A DNA stretch of 64,000 nucleotides from positions 62,001 through 126,000 of the forward strand of contig CAVTPG010000002.1 in assembly GCA_963736595.1 (NCBI GenBank), written 5' to 3'. This stretch comes from Parapontixanthobacter sp963736595. Lineage in GTDB: Bacteria > Pseudomonadota > Alphaproteobacteria > Sphingomonadales > Sphingomonadaceae. Each line of letters begins with the position of its first letter. Position 1 is the first letter of the stretch. Below the pieces are notes generated by a model, which was not told the origin of the DNA, made no database searches, and saw nothing but the letters and a program-made list of their open reading frames with translations. A program made the translations under genes and the position numbers. Below, piece after piece: positions 1 to 8,879 of the stretch.

Positions 1-1
1 G

Positions 2-358
2 GAACTACCCGACGCGTTTCTGCGCCGCTGTTTCTTCCATTATATCAAATTTCCTGATCGCGACACGATGCGCGACATTATCGACGTGCATTTTCCCGAC
101 ATACAAAAAACGCTCGTGACCAAGGCAATGGATGTTTTCTATGAATTGCGGGAAGTCCCGGGATTAAAGAAAAAACCTTCGACCAGCGAATTGCTGGACT
201 GGCTGAAGCTGTTGTTAAACGAGGATATGCCGCTCGAAGTGTTGCAGGATCAAAATCCGAACAATGCTATACCGCCGCTACATGGCGCGCTGCTGAAGAA
301 CGAGCAGGACGTTATGATGTTCGAGCGACTGGCCTTTATGGCGCGGCGTCAGACGTAA
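2..358 (+). CDS. MoxR-family AAA+ ATPase, C-terminal part (5' end outside window)
   Basis: The gene enters the window already in frame; codons read from base 2 to a TAA at 356-358. The visible 118 residues begin with ELPDAFLRRCFFHYIKFPD, which matches the end of the AAA+ core (sensor-2/arginine region) of MoxR ATPases, followed by the helical lid. MoxR proteins are ATP-driven chaperones that usually work with a VWA-domain partner encoded next to them. Such a partner lies at 1903-3087, but an antisense chemoreceptor gene separates the two. The Walker motifs are upstream of the window, so the ATPase core cannot be checked here. Confidence 0.8.
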   Translation, partial: ELPDAFLRRCFFHYIKFPDRDTMRDIIDVHFPDIQKTLVTKAMDVFYELREVPGLKKKPSTSELLDWLKLLLNEDMPLEVLQDQNPNNAIPPLHGALLKNEQDVMMFERLAFMARRQT

Positions 359-379
359 ATCGTTTGCCGTGAATCTGCC

Positions 380-1789
380 TTAGCCAAAGGAATAAGCCAG
401 TTCGAAATCGCCCCAGCGCCTGCCGTTGATGAACAGCGGGATATAGATGTTGCGCACGACGACGTAATTCTTGCCGTCGCCTTCCTGCCTGTACACCGCC
501 ATCATATAAGGGTCGGTGCTTTCCTTGGCCTTCTGGTCAATCGGGTGGAGAATCACGCGGCCGTTTCGACAGTATTTTGTATCATGGGTCAGGTCGCCGG
601 TGGGCATACGCGAGTGCTTAGAAGCATGGGTCGGGAGAAAACCGTTCATGTCCGCTTGAGAACACATGATGATCGGGCTGCCCTTCTCCACCACACTATC
701 AAGGATTGGACGCCAATGGTCATCCGCCCAATCACTCAGCGGCGTCCGGTAAAGCGGCGGATTGCTGCCGGGCACTTGCTCGTAATCGCGATCAAACAAG
801 CTCTCCATCGTCAGCCTGCCTTTGGCGAGCGAAGTCTCAGCCGCATTGATAATGGCAGCACCAAACCGCTGCGCTTGCTCGACCATCTGGCTGTCTTGCG
901 GCGAAAGTCCGGCTTTGACGAGATTATCGAACATCTCGCTGGCTGTCATTTCCAACTCTTCGATCCGCAAGTGCGCGATCTCAAGCTGGCCTTCATTTTC
1001 ATTCGCCGCGCGCTCGAAGCTGTCGATAACGGACGAAACACGGCCCACATGATGCGTCATCATTCCGGTGGCACGAGCAATCTGTTCGTTCTGCTGATCG
1101 ACTTCTTCGACCAGCTGCGACACGCTGGTAATGGTAGCATCGATGCTGGTGACTGAGTTCTTCGCTTCATTAGATGCCTTTGCGCCCTCTTCGATGCGGT
1201 CGATGACGGAGGAGGCTTCGCTGGCCAGCGTATCGATTACTTCCGAAATTTCGTCGGTCGCTTTGCGCGTTTCGCCTGCCAAGCCTTTGACTTCGTTCGC
1301 CACCACAGCAAATGTGCGCCCTGCTTCACCTGCGCGCATAGCCTCGATCGTGGCATTCAGCGCGAGAATATTGGTCGTTTCCGCTATTTGTTCGATGTCG
1401 TGCGAGCAACGCTTGACCTGATCCATCGCGGCGGCAAAGCTGGTGACGTGGGTGGCCATCGTCTCGACCAGCTCCAGCAAGCCGGTAATCTGATTGAGGG
1501 ACGATTGAATTTGCTTGGTACCCTGCCCCAAACGCTCGATCGCGCGTGCCGATAACAGCCGCGCCTCGTCACTGGCCTCGGCCACTTTGCCCTGATCGTT
1601 TTCCAGCTCTCTTACAGTGCCCTGCAATTCGATATGCTCGGCGCGCAAGATGCCGGAACTGTCGATTACGGCCTGCACGATGCCGGCGACATCGGAACAC
1701 CCGACAGTGACCTTGCCGCAGGCTGCCGGTATCTGATCGATAGCCGATGATGCTCCACGATCGATTGCGCTTAATTCCATGTTCGACAT
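380..1789 (-). CDS. Soluble methyl-accepting chemotaxis protein with C-terminal sensor-like region
   Basis: A 469-residue chemoreceptor with no hydrophobic membrane segment, so probably cytoplasmic. Residues ~60-260 form the coiled-coil signalling domain; the conserved hairpin tip that contacts CheW/CheA is visible as IAETTNILALNATIEAMRAG followed by EAGRTFAVVANEVKGLAGE. The region after ~300 (ending RRWGDFELAYSFG) is not coiled coil and has the look of a small-molecule-sensing domain, giving an effector-last order unlike membrane MCPs. No che genes are nearby. It sits antisense between the MoxR and VWA genes. The start ATG at 1787-1789 is the first in the frame; a second Met occurs at residue 4. 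Confidence 0.85.
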   Translation of the reverse strand: MSNMELSAIDRGASSAIDQIPAACGKVTVGCSDVAGIVQAVIDSSGILRAEHIELQGTVRELENDQGKVAEASDEARLLSARAIERLGQGTKQIQSSLNQITGLLELVETMATHVTSFAAAMDQVKRCSHDIEQIAETTNILALNATIEAMRAGEAGRTFAVVANEVKGLAGETRKATDEISEVIDTLASEASSVIDRIEEGAKASNEAKNSVTSIDATITSVSQLVEEVDQQNEQIARATGMMTHHVGRVSSVIDSFERAANENEGQLEIAHLRIEELEMTASEMFDNLVKAGLSPQDSQMVEQAQRFGAAIINAAETSLAKGRLTMESLFDRDYEQVPGSNPPLYRTPLSDWADDHWRPILDSVVEKGSPIIMCSQADMNGFLPTHASKHSRMPTGDLTHDTKYCRNGRVILHPIDQKAKESTDPYMMAVYRQEGDGKNYVVVRNIYIPLFINGRRWGDFELAYSFG

Positions 1790-1902
1790 TCCCTCAGCTT
1801 TGGCTTGGCGATGAGGACTAAAGAATAATGGTTATTGCCGGGTTAAGATTTGTCGCAGATTTGCGCTTCGCATCGCTTGGTGAAAGCGCTAGGAGAATGC
1901 GT

Positions 1903-3087
1903 ATGTTTTTCAATTTCGTCGATGAATTGCGCGACGCCGGGATCGGCGCATCTTTCAAAGAGCACCTGACCTTGCTGGAGGCGCTCGACAAGGACGTCAT
2001 CGAGCAGACGCCAGAAGCATTTTATTACCTTAGCCGCGCCACCTTCGTGAAAGATGAAGGCCTCATCGATCGGTTCGATCAAGTGTTTAACAAGGTCTTT
2101 AAAGGCTTGCTGACCGATTACGGGCAGGATGCTGTCGATATTCCGGAAGAGTGGCTGAAAGCTGTCGCCGAGAAGTTTCTGTCGCCAGAAGAAATGGAGA
2201 AAATTAAGTCTCTTGGCGACTGGGACGAGATTATGGATACACTGAAAAAGCGACTGGAAGAGCAGCAAAAGCGCCATGAAGGCGGCAACAAATGGATCGG
2301 TACGGGCGGCACATCACCGTTTGGTCATTCAGGCTATAATCCCGAAGGTGTGCGGATCGGCGGCACGAGTAAACACAAGCGCGCGATGAAGGTCTGGGAA
2401 AAGCGGGAATTCCGCAACCTCGACAACACCAAGGAACTGGGCACGCGCAATATTAAGATGGCTTTGCGGCGACTGCGCCGGTTTGCGCGTGAAGGCGCTC
2501 AAGATCAGCTTGATATCGATGCCACGATCGACGGTACGGCCAAACAGGGCTGGCTCGACATCCATATGCGCGCGGAGCGGCGCAATGCCGTGAAGTTATT
2601 GCTGTTTCTCGATGTTGGCGGCTCGATGGACCCGTTCGTCAAGATGGTCGAGGAATTGTTCAGCGCCGCAACCGCCGAATTCAAGAACCTCGAATTTTTC
2701 TATTTTCACAATTGCTTATACGAAGGTGTTTGGAAAGATAATAAGCGCCGGTGGCAAGAGCGCACGAATACCTGGGATATTCTGCATAAATACGGCCATG
2801 ATTACAAGGTGGTGATGGTCGGCGATGCGGCGATGAGCCCTTACGAGATTACGCATCCGGGCGGCAGCGTAGAACATATGAATGAAGAAGCCGGTGCGGT
2901 CTGGTTGCAGCGATTGACCAACACCTATCCTGCGACCGTGTGGCTGAATCCTGTGCCGGAAAAGCAATGGGGCTATTCACAATCCACGAAATTCGTACAA
3001 CAGTTGGTCAATGACCGTATGTTCCCGCTGACTTTAGACGGGCTGGACGCCGCGATGCGTGAATTGAGCCGCAAACACGGCGCCTGA
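1903..3087 (+). CDS. VWA domain-containing protein, CoxE-like
   Basis: About 394 residues. I start it at the ATG at 1903 because a strong ribosome site (AGGAGA at 1891-1896) stands seven bases upstream; the open frame itself continues back to 1828. The C-terminal half is a von Willebrand A domain with a MIDAS-type DVGGSMDPF motif near residue 238; the middle is charged and helical. CoxE-type VWA proteins pair with MoxR ATPases in metal-centre insertion or membrane-complex maturation, and the MoxR fragment at the window start is the likely partner. The substrate complex is unknown. The next gene begins four bases after the stop, so they probably share a transcript. Confidence 0.85.
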   Translation: MFFNFVDELRDAGIGASFKEHLTLLEALDKDVIEQTPEAFYYLSRATFVKDEGLIDRFDQVFNKVFKGLLTDYGQDAVDIPEEWLKAVAEKFLSPEEMEKIKSLGDWDEIMDTLKKRLEEQQKRHEGGNKWIGTGGTSPFGHSGYNPEGVRIGGTSKHKRAMKVWEKREFRNLDNTKELGTRNIKMALRRLRRFAREGAQDQLDIDATIDGTAKQGWLDIHMRAERRNAVKLLLFLDVGGSMDPFVKMVEELFSAATAEFKNLEFFYFHNCLYEGVWKDNKRRWQERTNTWDILHKYGHDYKVVMVGDAAMSPYEITHPGGSVEHMNEEAGAVWLQRLTNTYPATVWLNPVPEKQWGYSQSTKFVQQLVNDRMFPLTLDGLDAAMRELSRKHGA

Positions 3088-3091
3088 GCAG

Positions 3092-4009
3092 TTGCTGACC
3101 TATGTGCGAGAGCGTCTTGTCAAACCTTTCTCTCACAGCCGCTTCCACGAAATACGAACGCGTAAACCTTTCTCCCACAGTCGTTTCCACGAAATACGAA
3201 CGCGTCTTGAAGCTTTTGCCCCTCGTCCCGGCTGGCCAAGCTGGCTCTACGAATTTTTCCTATTTGGGATAAAGCAGGCGTGGGCGTGCTTGTTCGGTGG
3301 ATTGATGCTGGCGCTGCTGGTTGCAACCCATCTTTTCTACCCGGCGGACGCAGCTCTGCACCGCTATGATTTTCTGACACTATCGGCCATCGCGATCCAG
3401 CTGGCGATGCTGGCTTTTAAATTGGAAACGCTGAGGGAAGCCTCGGTAATTCTCATCTTTCATGTTGTCGGGACCGTCATGGAGCTTTTTAAGACTGCCA
3501 ACGGTTCATGGATTTATCCAGAGGATAGTATGCTGCATATCGGCGCTGTGCCGTTGTTCTCCGGGTTTATGTATGCCGCAGTCGGAAGTTACATCGCGCG
3601 CATTTGGCGGATTTTTAGCTTTCGTTTTTCGCATTATCCGCCGCGATGGCTCGCGCTTGCACTGGCGGCGGCGATCTATGTCAATTTCTTCGCGCATCAC
3701 TGGCTCTGGGATGCACGCTATGTGCTGTTCGCAGTCCTGTTTGTCAGCTTTGCACGATGCTGGATTGATTTCACGCCTTGGCGAGTCCCGCGCCGGATGC
3801 CGCTTCTGGTCGGGTTCTTGCTGGTAGCGCTATTCATATGGTTTGCCGAAAACATCGGCACTTTCGCCCGCGCGTGGACTTACCCCGGACAAGAAGATGT
3901 GTGGGAGCCGGTTTCTCTGGCCAAGCTTGGCAGTTGGTATCTGCTGATGTTCATCAGCTTCGTGCTGGTCAGTCTTGTGCAGCCCGTGCGCAAGCCGCGG
4001 GGTCAATAA
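3092..4009 (+). CDS. DUF817 family integral membrane protein (YoaT-like)
   Basis: A polytopic inner-membrane protein of ~305 residues with about seven to eight hydrophobic segments from residue ~55 to the end. The sequence fits the DUF817 family (B. subtilis YoaT), whose function is not established. The likely start is a TTG at 3092, four bases after the VWA stop, or a GTG at 3104. No ATG precedes the family-like region (PGWPSWLYEFFLFG). The N-terminus is odd: residues 11-24 and 25-38 are an exact 14-residue duplication, encoded by two 42-bp copies differing only at synonymous sites. The 3' end overlaps the convergent DUF1343 gene by seven bases. Confidence 0.75.
   Translation: MLTYVRERLVKPFSHSRFHEIRTRKPFSHSRFHEIRTRLEAFAPRPGWPSWLYEFFLFGIKQAWACLFGGLMLALLVATHLFYPADAALHRYDFLTLSAIAIQLAMLAFKLETLREASVILIFHVVGTVMELFKTANGSWIYPEDSMLHIGAVPLFSGFMYAAVGSYIARIWRIFSFRFSHYPPRWLALALAAAIYVNFFAHHWLWDARYVLFAVLFVSFARCWIDFTPWRVPRRMPLLVGFLLVALFIWFAENIGTFARAWTYPGQEDVWEPVSLAKLGSWYLLMFISFVLVSLVQPVRKPRGQ
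3122..3205 (+). repeat. 42-bp tandem duplication inside the DUF817 gene
   Basis: Two adjacent in-frame copies, 3122-3163 and 3164-3205, each encode KPFSHSRFHEIRTR. They differ at three third-codon positions (TCT/TCC, AGC/AGT, CGC/CGT), all synonymous. This suggests either an old duplication under protein-level constraint or a second copy acquired from a diverged allele. Confidence 0.95.
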
Positions 4010-5208
4010 AGCAACAATTCAGCAGTCTGATCTTGCCAGGATTTTTCGTCAGCGCTGGCAAGCGCTTCCAAATCATCAGGTGTCGAGCCTTGACCATCCA
4101 CCCATTCGCGCAGAGCAGGACCGCCATTAATTACGTCGATCGCGAGCCGTTCCAGCTCGTATTCATAGGGAAAATCGCGCCATAGATCGTAATCCGGGTA
4201 AAGGTTGCGAATCGCTTTGAAAGCGAGCGCCTGAAGGCGCCAAGGTCTGAAAGTCTCATGGCCATAAACCGGGCCCTCGGCGTGGATCATCAACCCGTTG
4301 CAAAGCTCGCCTGCGTGTTTGTGGAAGGTCGGCTCGAAGTAGCATTCGCGGATCGCGCAACCGGTAAGCCATTCGGGCGCAAACTTTTGCATCTCGGCCA
4401 GCACGGCTTTCGCGTCGATGTCAGGCGCACCGAACAACACTTCAAGCGGGCGCGTGGTGCCCCTGCCCTCACTCAAATTGGTTCCTTCCAACATCACCGT
4501 TCCGGCATAGGCACGTGCCATGTTTACGCTGGCCGCGTTGGGACTGGGGTTGATCCATATGCGGTCCTCCGGCCATCCAAAACCGGGCGCAGAATTAGGC
4601 TTCCACCCATCCATCGCGACCACGTGATAATCGACGTCGAGCTTGAAGTGGTCGATAAACCAGTGCCCCATCTCGCCCAATGTCAATCCGTGCCGCATCG
4701 GCATTGCAGCCGCGCCGACGAAACTTTCCTGACCTGGAAGGAGGAGCGTTCCCTCGATCGGTCGCCCGGCAGGATTAGGCCGATCAAGCACCCAAACCTC
4801 TTTTCCGGATTTTGTAGCTTCCTCAAGCAGATATAGCAATGTTGTTACAAAGGTGTAGATACGGCATCCAAGGTCTTGTAAATCGAAGAGAAACACATCG
4901 GCAGTGGACATCATTTGTCCGCTCGGCCGGCGCACTTCCCCGTAAAGGCTGAAGACCGGAATGCCGTAATGAGGATCGGTCTCATCCGCCGTCTCGACCA
5001 TATTGTCTTGCTTATCGCCTTTTAACCCGTGCTGTGGGCCAAAGGCGCTCGACACATTGATGCCCGCTGCGATAAGTGCGTCAAGACTGTGCGTCAGGTC
5101 TTTTGTGACGGAAGCCGGATGCGCGACCAGAGCCACGCGCTTGCCTTTCAGCTTCGCAAGCAGAACCTCGTCGGACAGAAGCCGATCGATGCCGAACAGA
5201 ACGCTCAT
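4003..5208 (-). CDS. DUF1343 protein, NamZ-like exo-beta-N-acetylmuramidase family
   Basis: About 401 residues matching the DUF1343 family, whose B. subtilis member NamZ (YbbC) releases terminal N-acetylmuramic acid from peptidoglycan fragments. Family-type segments seen include VALVAHPASVTKD near the N-terminus, FGPQHGLKG, FDLQDLGCRIYTFVTTL, DRPNPAG and NLSEGRGTTRP. I place the start at 5206-5208 because this ATG overlaps the stop of the upstream DOMON-like gene by four bases (ATGA), indicating translational coupling; the frame is open to 5238. No clear signal peptide is seen, so the location is uncertain. A cell-wall recycling role is inferred from the family. Confidence 0.85.
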   Translation of the reverse strand: MSVLFGIDRLLSDEVLLAKLKGKRVALVAHPASVTKDLTHSLDALIAAGINVSSAFGPQHGLKGDKQDNMVETADETDPHYGIPVFSLYGEVRRPSGQMMSTADVFLFDLQDLGCRIYTFVTTLLYLLEEATKSGKEVWVLDRPNPAGRPIEGTLLLPGQESFVGAAAMPMRHGLTLGEMGHWFIDHFKLDVDYHVVAMDGWKPNSAPGFGWPEDRIWINPSPNAASVNMARAYAGTVMLEGTNLSEGRGTTRPLEVLFGAPDIDAKAVLAEMQKFAPEWLTGCAIRECYFEPTFHKHAGELCNGLMIHAEGPVYGHETFRPWRLQALAFKAIRNLYPDYDLWRDFPYEYELERLAIDVINGGPALREWVDGQGSTPDDLEALASADEKSWQDQTAELLLY

Positions 5209-5726
5209 AAACGACCAGCCAAGTGTAGGTCGCGGCAAATCTCACTGTGAAACTCTGGCTTGCCCTGCGCGAATTTCAATGCCCAGAATTGTAATGCTCC
5301 ATCGGCGTTTTCTACGATTGCATTAAGTGCGACTTTCGCCGGCAGCACTAGTTGCGACTCGATCTCAGCTTTCAGCACCAAGCTATTGGAACTTATTGAG
5401 CAGTCGATTGCAACACGCTCGGCCGATGCATCGCGACTGTTCAATCGGAAGTCATCGAAATCATAAGCGGCCCAGCAGGTTGAGGGCGACAGATTGAACT
5501 CGCGGTAAGAAGGGCTGCCTTCGGCTTGCCAGAAAATCTCAAAACAGGTTGTTTTCCACAAATTGTCACGACGTTTCGCTTCCTCTTTATCTGGCAGCGT
5601 TATGGCCGAGATGTCACCGCTGAGCCGGAACTCGGCTGCGCAGCCCTTTTCCGTAGGATGGATCATCGCAGTGACCGAACTGATCGGTCCGGAATCGCAA
5701 TCGGGATGAAGCATAAGATCGTGCAT
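5205..5726 (-). CDS. DOMON-like domain protein
   Basis: A 173-residue protein dominated by predicted beta strands, resembling the DOMON-like proteins found beside DUF1343 genes in sphingomonads. Recognisable segments are WKTTCFEIFWQ, YREFNLSPSTCWAAYDFDDFR and the final FHSEICRDLHLAGRL. DOMON-type folds bind sugar or heme, but the ligand here is unknown and no heme-ligand motif can be assigned. It is the first gene of a two-gene unit; its TGA overlaps the ATG of the DUF1343 gene. Co-occurrence suggests a shared role with the muramidase-like protein, perhaps ligand recognition. Confidence 0.7.
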   Translation of the reverse strand: MHDLMLHPDCDSGPISSVTAMIHPTEKGCAAEFRLSGDISAITLPDKEEAKRRDNLWKTTCFEIFWQAEGSPSYREFNLSPSTCWAAYDFDDFRLNSRDASAERVAIDCSISSNSLVLKAEIESQLVLPAKVALNAIVENADGALQFWALKFAQGKPEFHSEICRDLHLAGRL

Positions 5727-5824
5727 GGATTCCGCCTATCGCCCAGTGCGCTACTGGCTGCAAGCCCAACCAAACGTGTGAAGGCTTTTCACGCAGGCAT
5801 AAAATGCCTAACGCGCAAGGCATT

Positions 5825-7057
5825 ATGACCCAATACACTTCCGATCTGCTCCGCGTCTTGACCGAGCGAGGCTATATCCACCAGATGACCGATGCGAGCG
5901 GGCTGGACGAGCTCGCCAAAACATCGATCGTTCCGGGATATATTGGCTTCGATCCGACCGCCCCCAGCTTGCATATCGGCAGTTTGGTGCAAATCATGAT
6001 GCTGCGACGACTGCAGCAAACAGGTCACAAGCCAATCGTCGTAATGGGCGGCGGCACCGGAATGATCGGCGATCCTTCGGGAAAAGATACGAGTCGGCAA
6101 ATGATGACCGGCGATATTATCACGCAGAATGTTGCATCGATCCGCACCGTGTTCGAGCGGCTGCTGACTTTTGGCGACGGCCCGACAGATGCCGTGCTGG
6201 TTAATAATGACGAATGGCTGTCACAGCTTGGCTATATCGAATTGCTGCGCGATGTCGGACCGCATTTCACCGTGAACCGGATGCTGACTTTCGATTCGGT
6301 CAAGCTGCGGCTGGAGCGTGAGCAGCCGCTGACATTCCTCGAATTCAATTACATGATTTTGCAGGCATACGACTTTCTTGAGCTGGCGCGACGTTATGAT
6401 TGCCGCTTGCAAATGGGGGGCAGCGATCAGTGGGGCAATATCGTCAATGGCATGGAATTGGCGCGGCGGATGGAGCAGCGCGAATTGCATGGGCTAACGA
6501 CACCGCTGCTCACGACAGCCGATGGCGGAAAAATGGGCAAGACTGCAGATGGTGCTGTGTGGCTAAACGAGGCACAATTGCCATCTTACGATTTCTGGCA
6601 ATATTGGCGCAATTGCGATGATCGCGACGTAGGCCGCTTTCTGCGCTTGTTCACCGATCTGCCCCTGCAAGAAATTGCGCGGCTCGACAGCCTCGAAGGC
6701 AGCGAGATCAATGCGGCCAAGATCGTGCTGGCGAATGAAGTTACGGCATTGGTGCGCGGGGAAAAAGCCGCCAAAACCGCCGAAGCGACGGCGAGCGATA
6801 CGTTTGCTTCAGGTGGAACCGGGTCGGACCTGCCGACGCTTGTGATAGACAATTCTGGAATGCGGATCGGCGCAATTCTGACCGAGATCGGCTTCACCGC
6901 ATCCAATGGGGAAGCGAAACGCAAGATTGCCGAAGGTGCAGTGAAACTTGATGGAATGAATGTCTCGGATCCTTCGCATCTGGTGCAGATCGATCCCGGA
7001 ACAGAGGTCAAGCTGAGCTTGGGCAAGAAAAAGCATGGCGTCCTGAAAGCGCGTTGA
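5825..7057 (+). CDS. tyrS: Tyrosyl-tRNA synthetase
   Basis: Charges tRNA-Tyr with tyrosine in the cytoplasm. The ~410-residue protein has the class I signatures: the HIGH-like PSLHIGSL near residue 45 and the KMSKS-like GGKMGKT near residue 235. It also has YDFLELARRYDCRLQMGGSDQWGN, the tyrosine/tRNA-binding segment, and a C-terminal S4-like domain (RIGAILTEIGFTASNGEAKRKI). The ATG at 5825 fits the usual MTQYTSDLL start better than the in-frame ATG at 5804. It is divergent from the DOMON-like gene, with about 98 bases between start codons. Confidence 0.95.
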   Translation: MTQYTSDLLRVLTERGYIHQMTDASGLDELAKTSIVPGYIGFDPTAPSLHIGSLVQIMMLRRLQQTGHKPIVVMGGGTGMIGDPSGKDTSRQMMTGDIITQNVASIRTVFERLLTFGDGPTDAVLVNNDEWLSQLGYIELLRDVGPHFTVNRMLTFDSVKLRLEREQPLTFLEFNYMILQAYDFLELARRYDCRLQMGGSDQWGNIVNGMELARRMEQRELHGLTTPLLTTADGGKMGKTADGAVWLNEAQLPSYDFWQYWRNCDDRDVGRFLRLFTDLPLQEIARLDSLEGSEINAAKIVLANEVTALVRGEKAAKTAEATASDTFASGGTGSDLPTLVIDNSGMRIGAILTEIGFTASNGEAKRKIAEGAVKLDGMNVSDPSHLVQIDPGTEVKLSLGKKKHGVLKAR

Positions 7058-7167
7058 TCCACAACGGCGCGACTTTTTAGCAAATTGATCTACGGCGCGT
7101 TTACCAAATATCAGCCTTTCCTTGCCATTGACTGTTACACATAACAAAACAGGCAAAGGGTTTCGAA

Positions 7168-7506
7168 ATGGGTGCTGGAGCACAGTTGAGCGTTACCGAT
7201 CTGCGCCGGGTCGCCCGTCACCCCGTCGATTATCCGGTTATCGCAGAGCATCAAAAACTGGGCGATGTGCAAATGCACGTTGTCAATGTCTCCGCGCATG
7301 GCTTTATGGTGGACGATGCCGACACGCTTGCGCGCGGTGATCGGGTTATCATCCGCTTGCCTGTAATCGGCCGGATCGAGGCTTATGTTATCTGGACGCG
7401 CGACAATCGGGCTGGTTTTCAATTCGAGCGGATTTTGCGCAACGATGACTTCATGGCGATGATCAACACGTTGCAGCCCAATCCACGTTTACGCCGTCAA
7501 CGCTAA
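7168..7506 (+). CDS. PilZ domain protein
   Basis: A 112-residue single-domain protein. PilZ domains bind cyclic di-GMP through an RxxxR motif and a downstream (D/N)xSxxG motif; here RRVAR at ~13-17 and VNVSAHGFMV at ~47-56 correspond. The remainder predicts a small beta barrel (GDRVIIRLPVIGRIEAYVIWTRDNRAGFQFE). The ATG at 7168 has an AAAGGG ribosome site about six bases upstream. It is a stand-alone gene between tyrS and an MFS transporter, so its output target cannot be read from context. The replacement of Asp by Asn in the second motif leaves c-di-GMP binding likely but unproven. Confidence 0.8.
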   Translation: MGAGAQLSVTDLRRVARHPVDYPVIAEHQKLGDVQMHVVNVSAHGFMVDDADTLARGDRVIIRLPVIGRIEAYVIWTRDNRAGFQFERILRNDDFMAMINTLQPNPRLRRQR

Positions 7507-7580
7507 GCTAACACGCAGCTGACTACGCACGCGGCAGCCGCCTAAGCACAAACGGCTTTTAATCCGCAGGCGAGCCTGTC

Positions 7581-8876
7581 ATGGCCCGCTTTGTGGACGA
7601 GGCACAATCCCCCTTTTCGATAGCGAATTTCCGCGCCTATTGGGTCGCGCGCTTCTCGATGACATTGGGGCAATATGCCATGATGCTGATCATCGGGTGG
7701 CAGACTTATTCGATTGCGCGCAATGACGGACTAAGTGTCAGCGAAGCATCAGGGCAACTTGCCTTGATCGGACTATTTCAGTTTGTACCGTTGTTTCTGC
7801 TGACACCGTTTTCCGGCTTGGCCGCTGATCGCCTCGATCGCAGACGGTTGGCGCAGGCCACGATAGCGCTGCAATTGCTGTGTGCGTTGGCGCTCTCCTA
7901 TCTGACTTATATGGGCGCGATTTCGCTGGCGTGGCTTTATGCCATTGCGGTCGTGCTAGGGATTGTGCGCGCCTTCAATGGCCCTGCTCTGTCCGCTTTG
8001 GCACCCAATCTTGTACCAAAGGCGATCCTGCCCAATGCGATCGCCCTGTCGAGCATTGCCTGGCAAACGGGCATGATCGTCGGTCCTGCCATTGGCGGAT
8101 ATTTCTATGTCATCGCGCCGTTCCTGCCCCATGCTGCGGCTGGTGGCTTGTTTATGGTCGCGATCATTGCGCTCGCTTTTATCGGAGAAGTGCCGCGCAG
8201 CAAGATCGTCGGTGCGCAAAGGCCGATTGGGCAAATGGTGGATGGCTTGCAATATGTCTGGCGCAACAAAATGGTGCTGGGCGCAATCACTTTAGACTTG
8301 TTTGCTGTGTTCTTAGCAGGCGCAACGGCACTCTTCCCCGTCTATGCGCGTGATATTCTGGATGTTGGGGCAACCGGCTTGAGCCAGCTTGCAGCGGCCC
8401 CCGCCGCCGGCGCCGCCATTACGGCTGCATATTTCTCGTTTCGTCCGCTGAAAACGAATGTTGGTCCGAAAATGTTGTGGGCGGTCGCGGTCTTTGGCGT
8501 GGCAACCATTGTGTTTGGCTTGTCTACTTCGATGCCACTGTCGCTGACCATGCTGTTCATCATCGGCGCCGCCGATATGTTCTCGGTCTATATTCGCCAG
8601 TCTTTGATTCAATTGCACACGCCAGATGACAAGCGCGGGCGAGTATCGAGCGTATCTTTGCTGACGATTTCGGCATCCAACGAACTGGGCGATTTCTTTT
8701 CCGGCAGTCTTGCCTTCCTGATCGGGCCGGTTCTCGCCGTGGTATCTGGCGGGATCGGCGCCATCGCAACCGTAGCTTTGTGGTCGCAGAAATTTCCTGT
8801 GCTGCGCAAAACGCTGACCTTTGACCCGCCTGAAGCGTTACGCGATAAGGACGATAGACAAACACTAGGAGAATGA
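7581..8876 (+). CDS. MFS transporter (EntS-like drug/siderophore exporter family)
   Basis: A 431-residue inner-membrane protein with about 10-12 hydrophobic segments, of the major facilitator superfamily. Features of the EntS-like group include the early FRAYWVARFSMTLGQYAMM helix and the loop FSGLAADRLDRRRL after helix 2 (MFS motif A, GxxxDRxxRR). The KRGRVSSVSLLTISASNELG segment lies in the second half. Substrate unknown. The stop codon at 8874-8876 is three bases before the GTG start of cysK, so the two are likely co-transcribed, although no functional link with cysteine synthesis is established. Confidence 0.85.
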   Translation: MARFVDEAQSPFSIANFRAYWVARFSMTLGQYAMMLIIGWQTYSIARNDGLSVSEASGQLALIGLFQFVPLFLLTPFSGLAADRLDRRRLAQATIALQLLCALALSYLTYMGAISLAWLYAIAVVLGIVRAFNGPALSALAPNLVPKAILPNAIALSSIAWQTGMIVGPAIGGYFYVIAPFLPHAAAGGLFMVAIIALAFIGEVPRSKIVGAQRPIGQMVDGLQYVWRNKMVLGAITLDLFAVFLAGATALFPVYARDILDVGATGLSQLAAAPAAGAAITAAYFSFRPLKTNVGPKMLWAVAVFGVATIVFGLSTSMPLSLTMLFIIGAADMFSVYIRQSLIQLHTPDDKRGRVSSVSLLTISASNELGDFFSGSLAFLIGPVLAVVSGGIGAIATVALWSQKFPVLRKTLTFDPPEALRDKDDRQTLGE

Positions 8877-8879
8877 CGC

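Noticed and set aside
545..1156. Long + strand frame antisense to the chemoreceptor gene
   Set aside because: It is the complement of a strongly coding frame with MCP motifs and has no ribosome site or recognisable product.
3120..3380. - strand frame covering the DUF817 repeat
   Set aside because: It is antisense to the family-matched DUF817 coding sequence and lacks any homology-like features.
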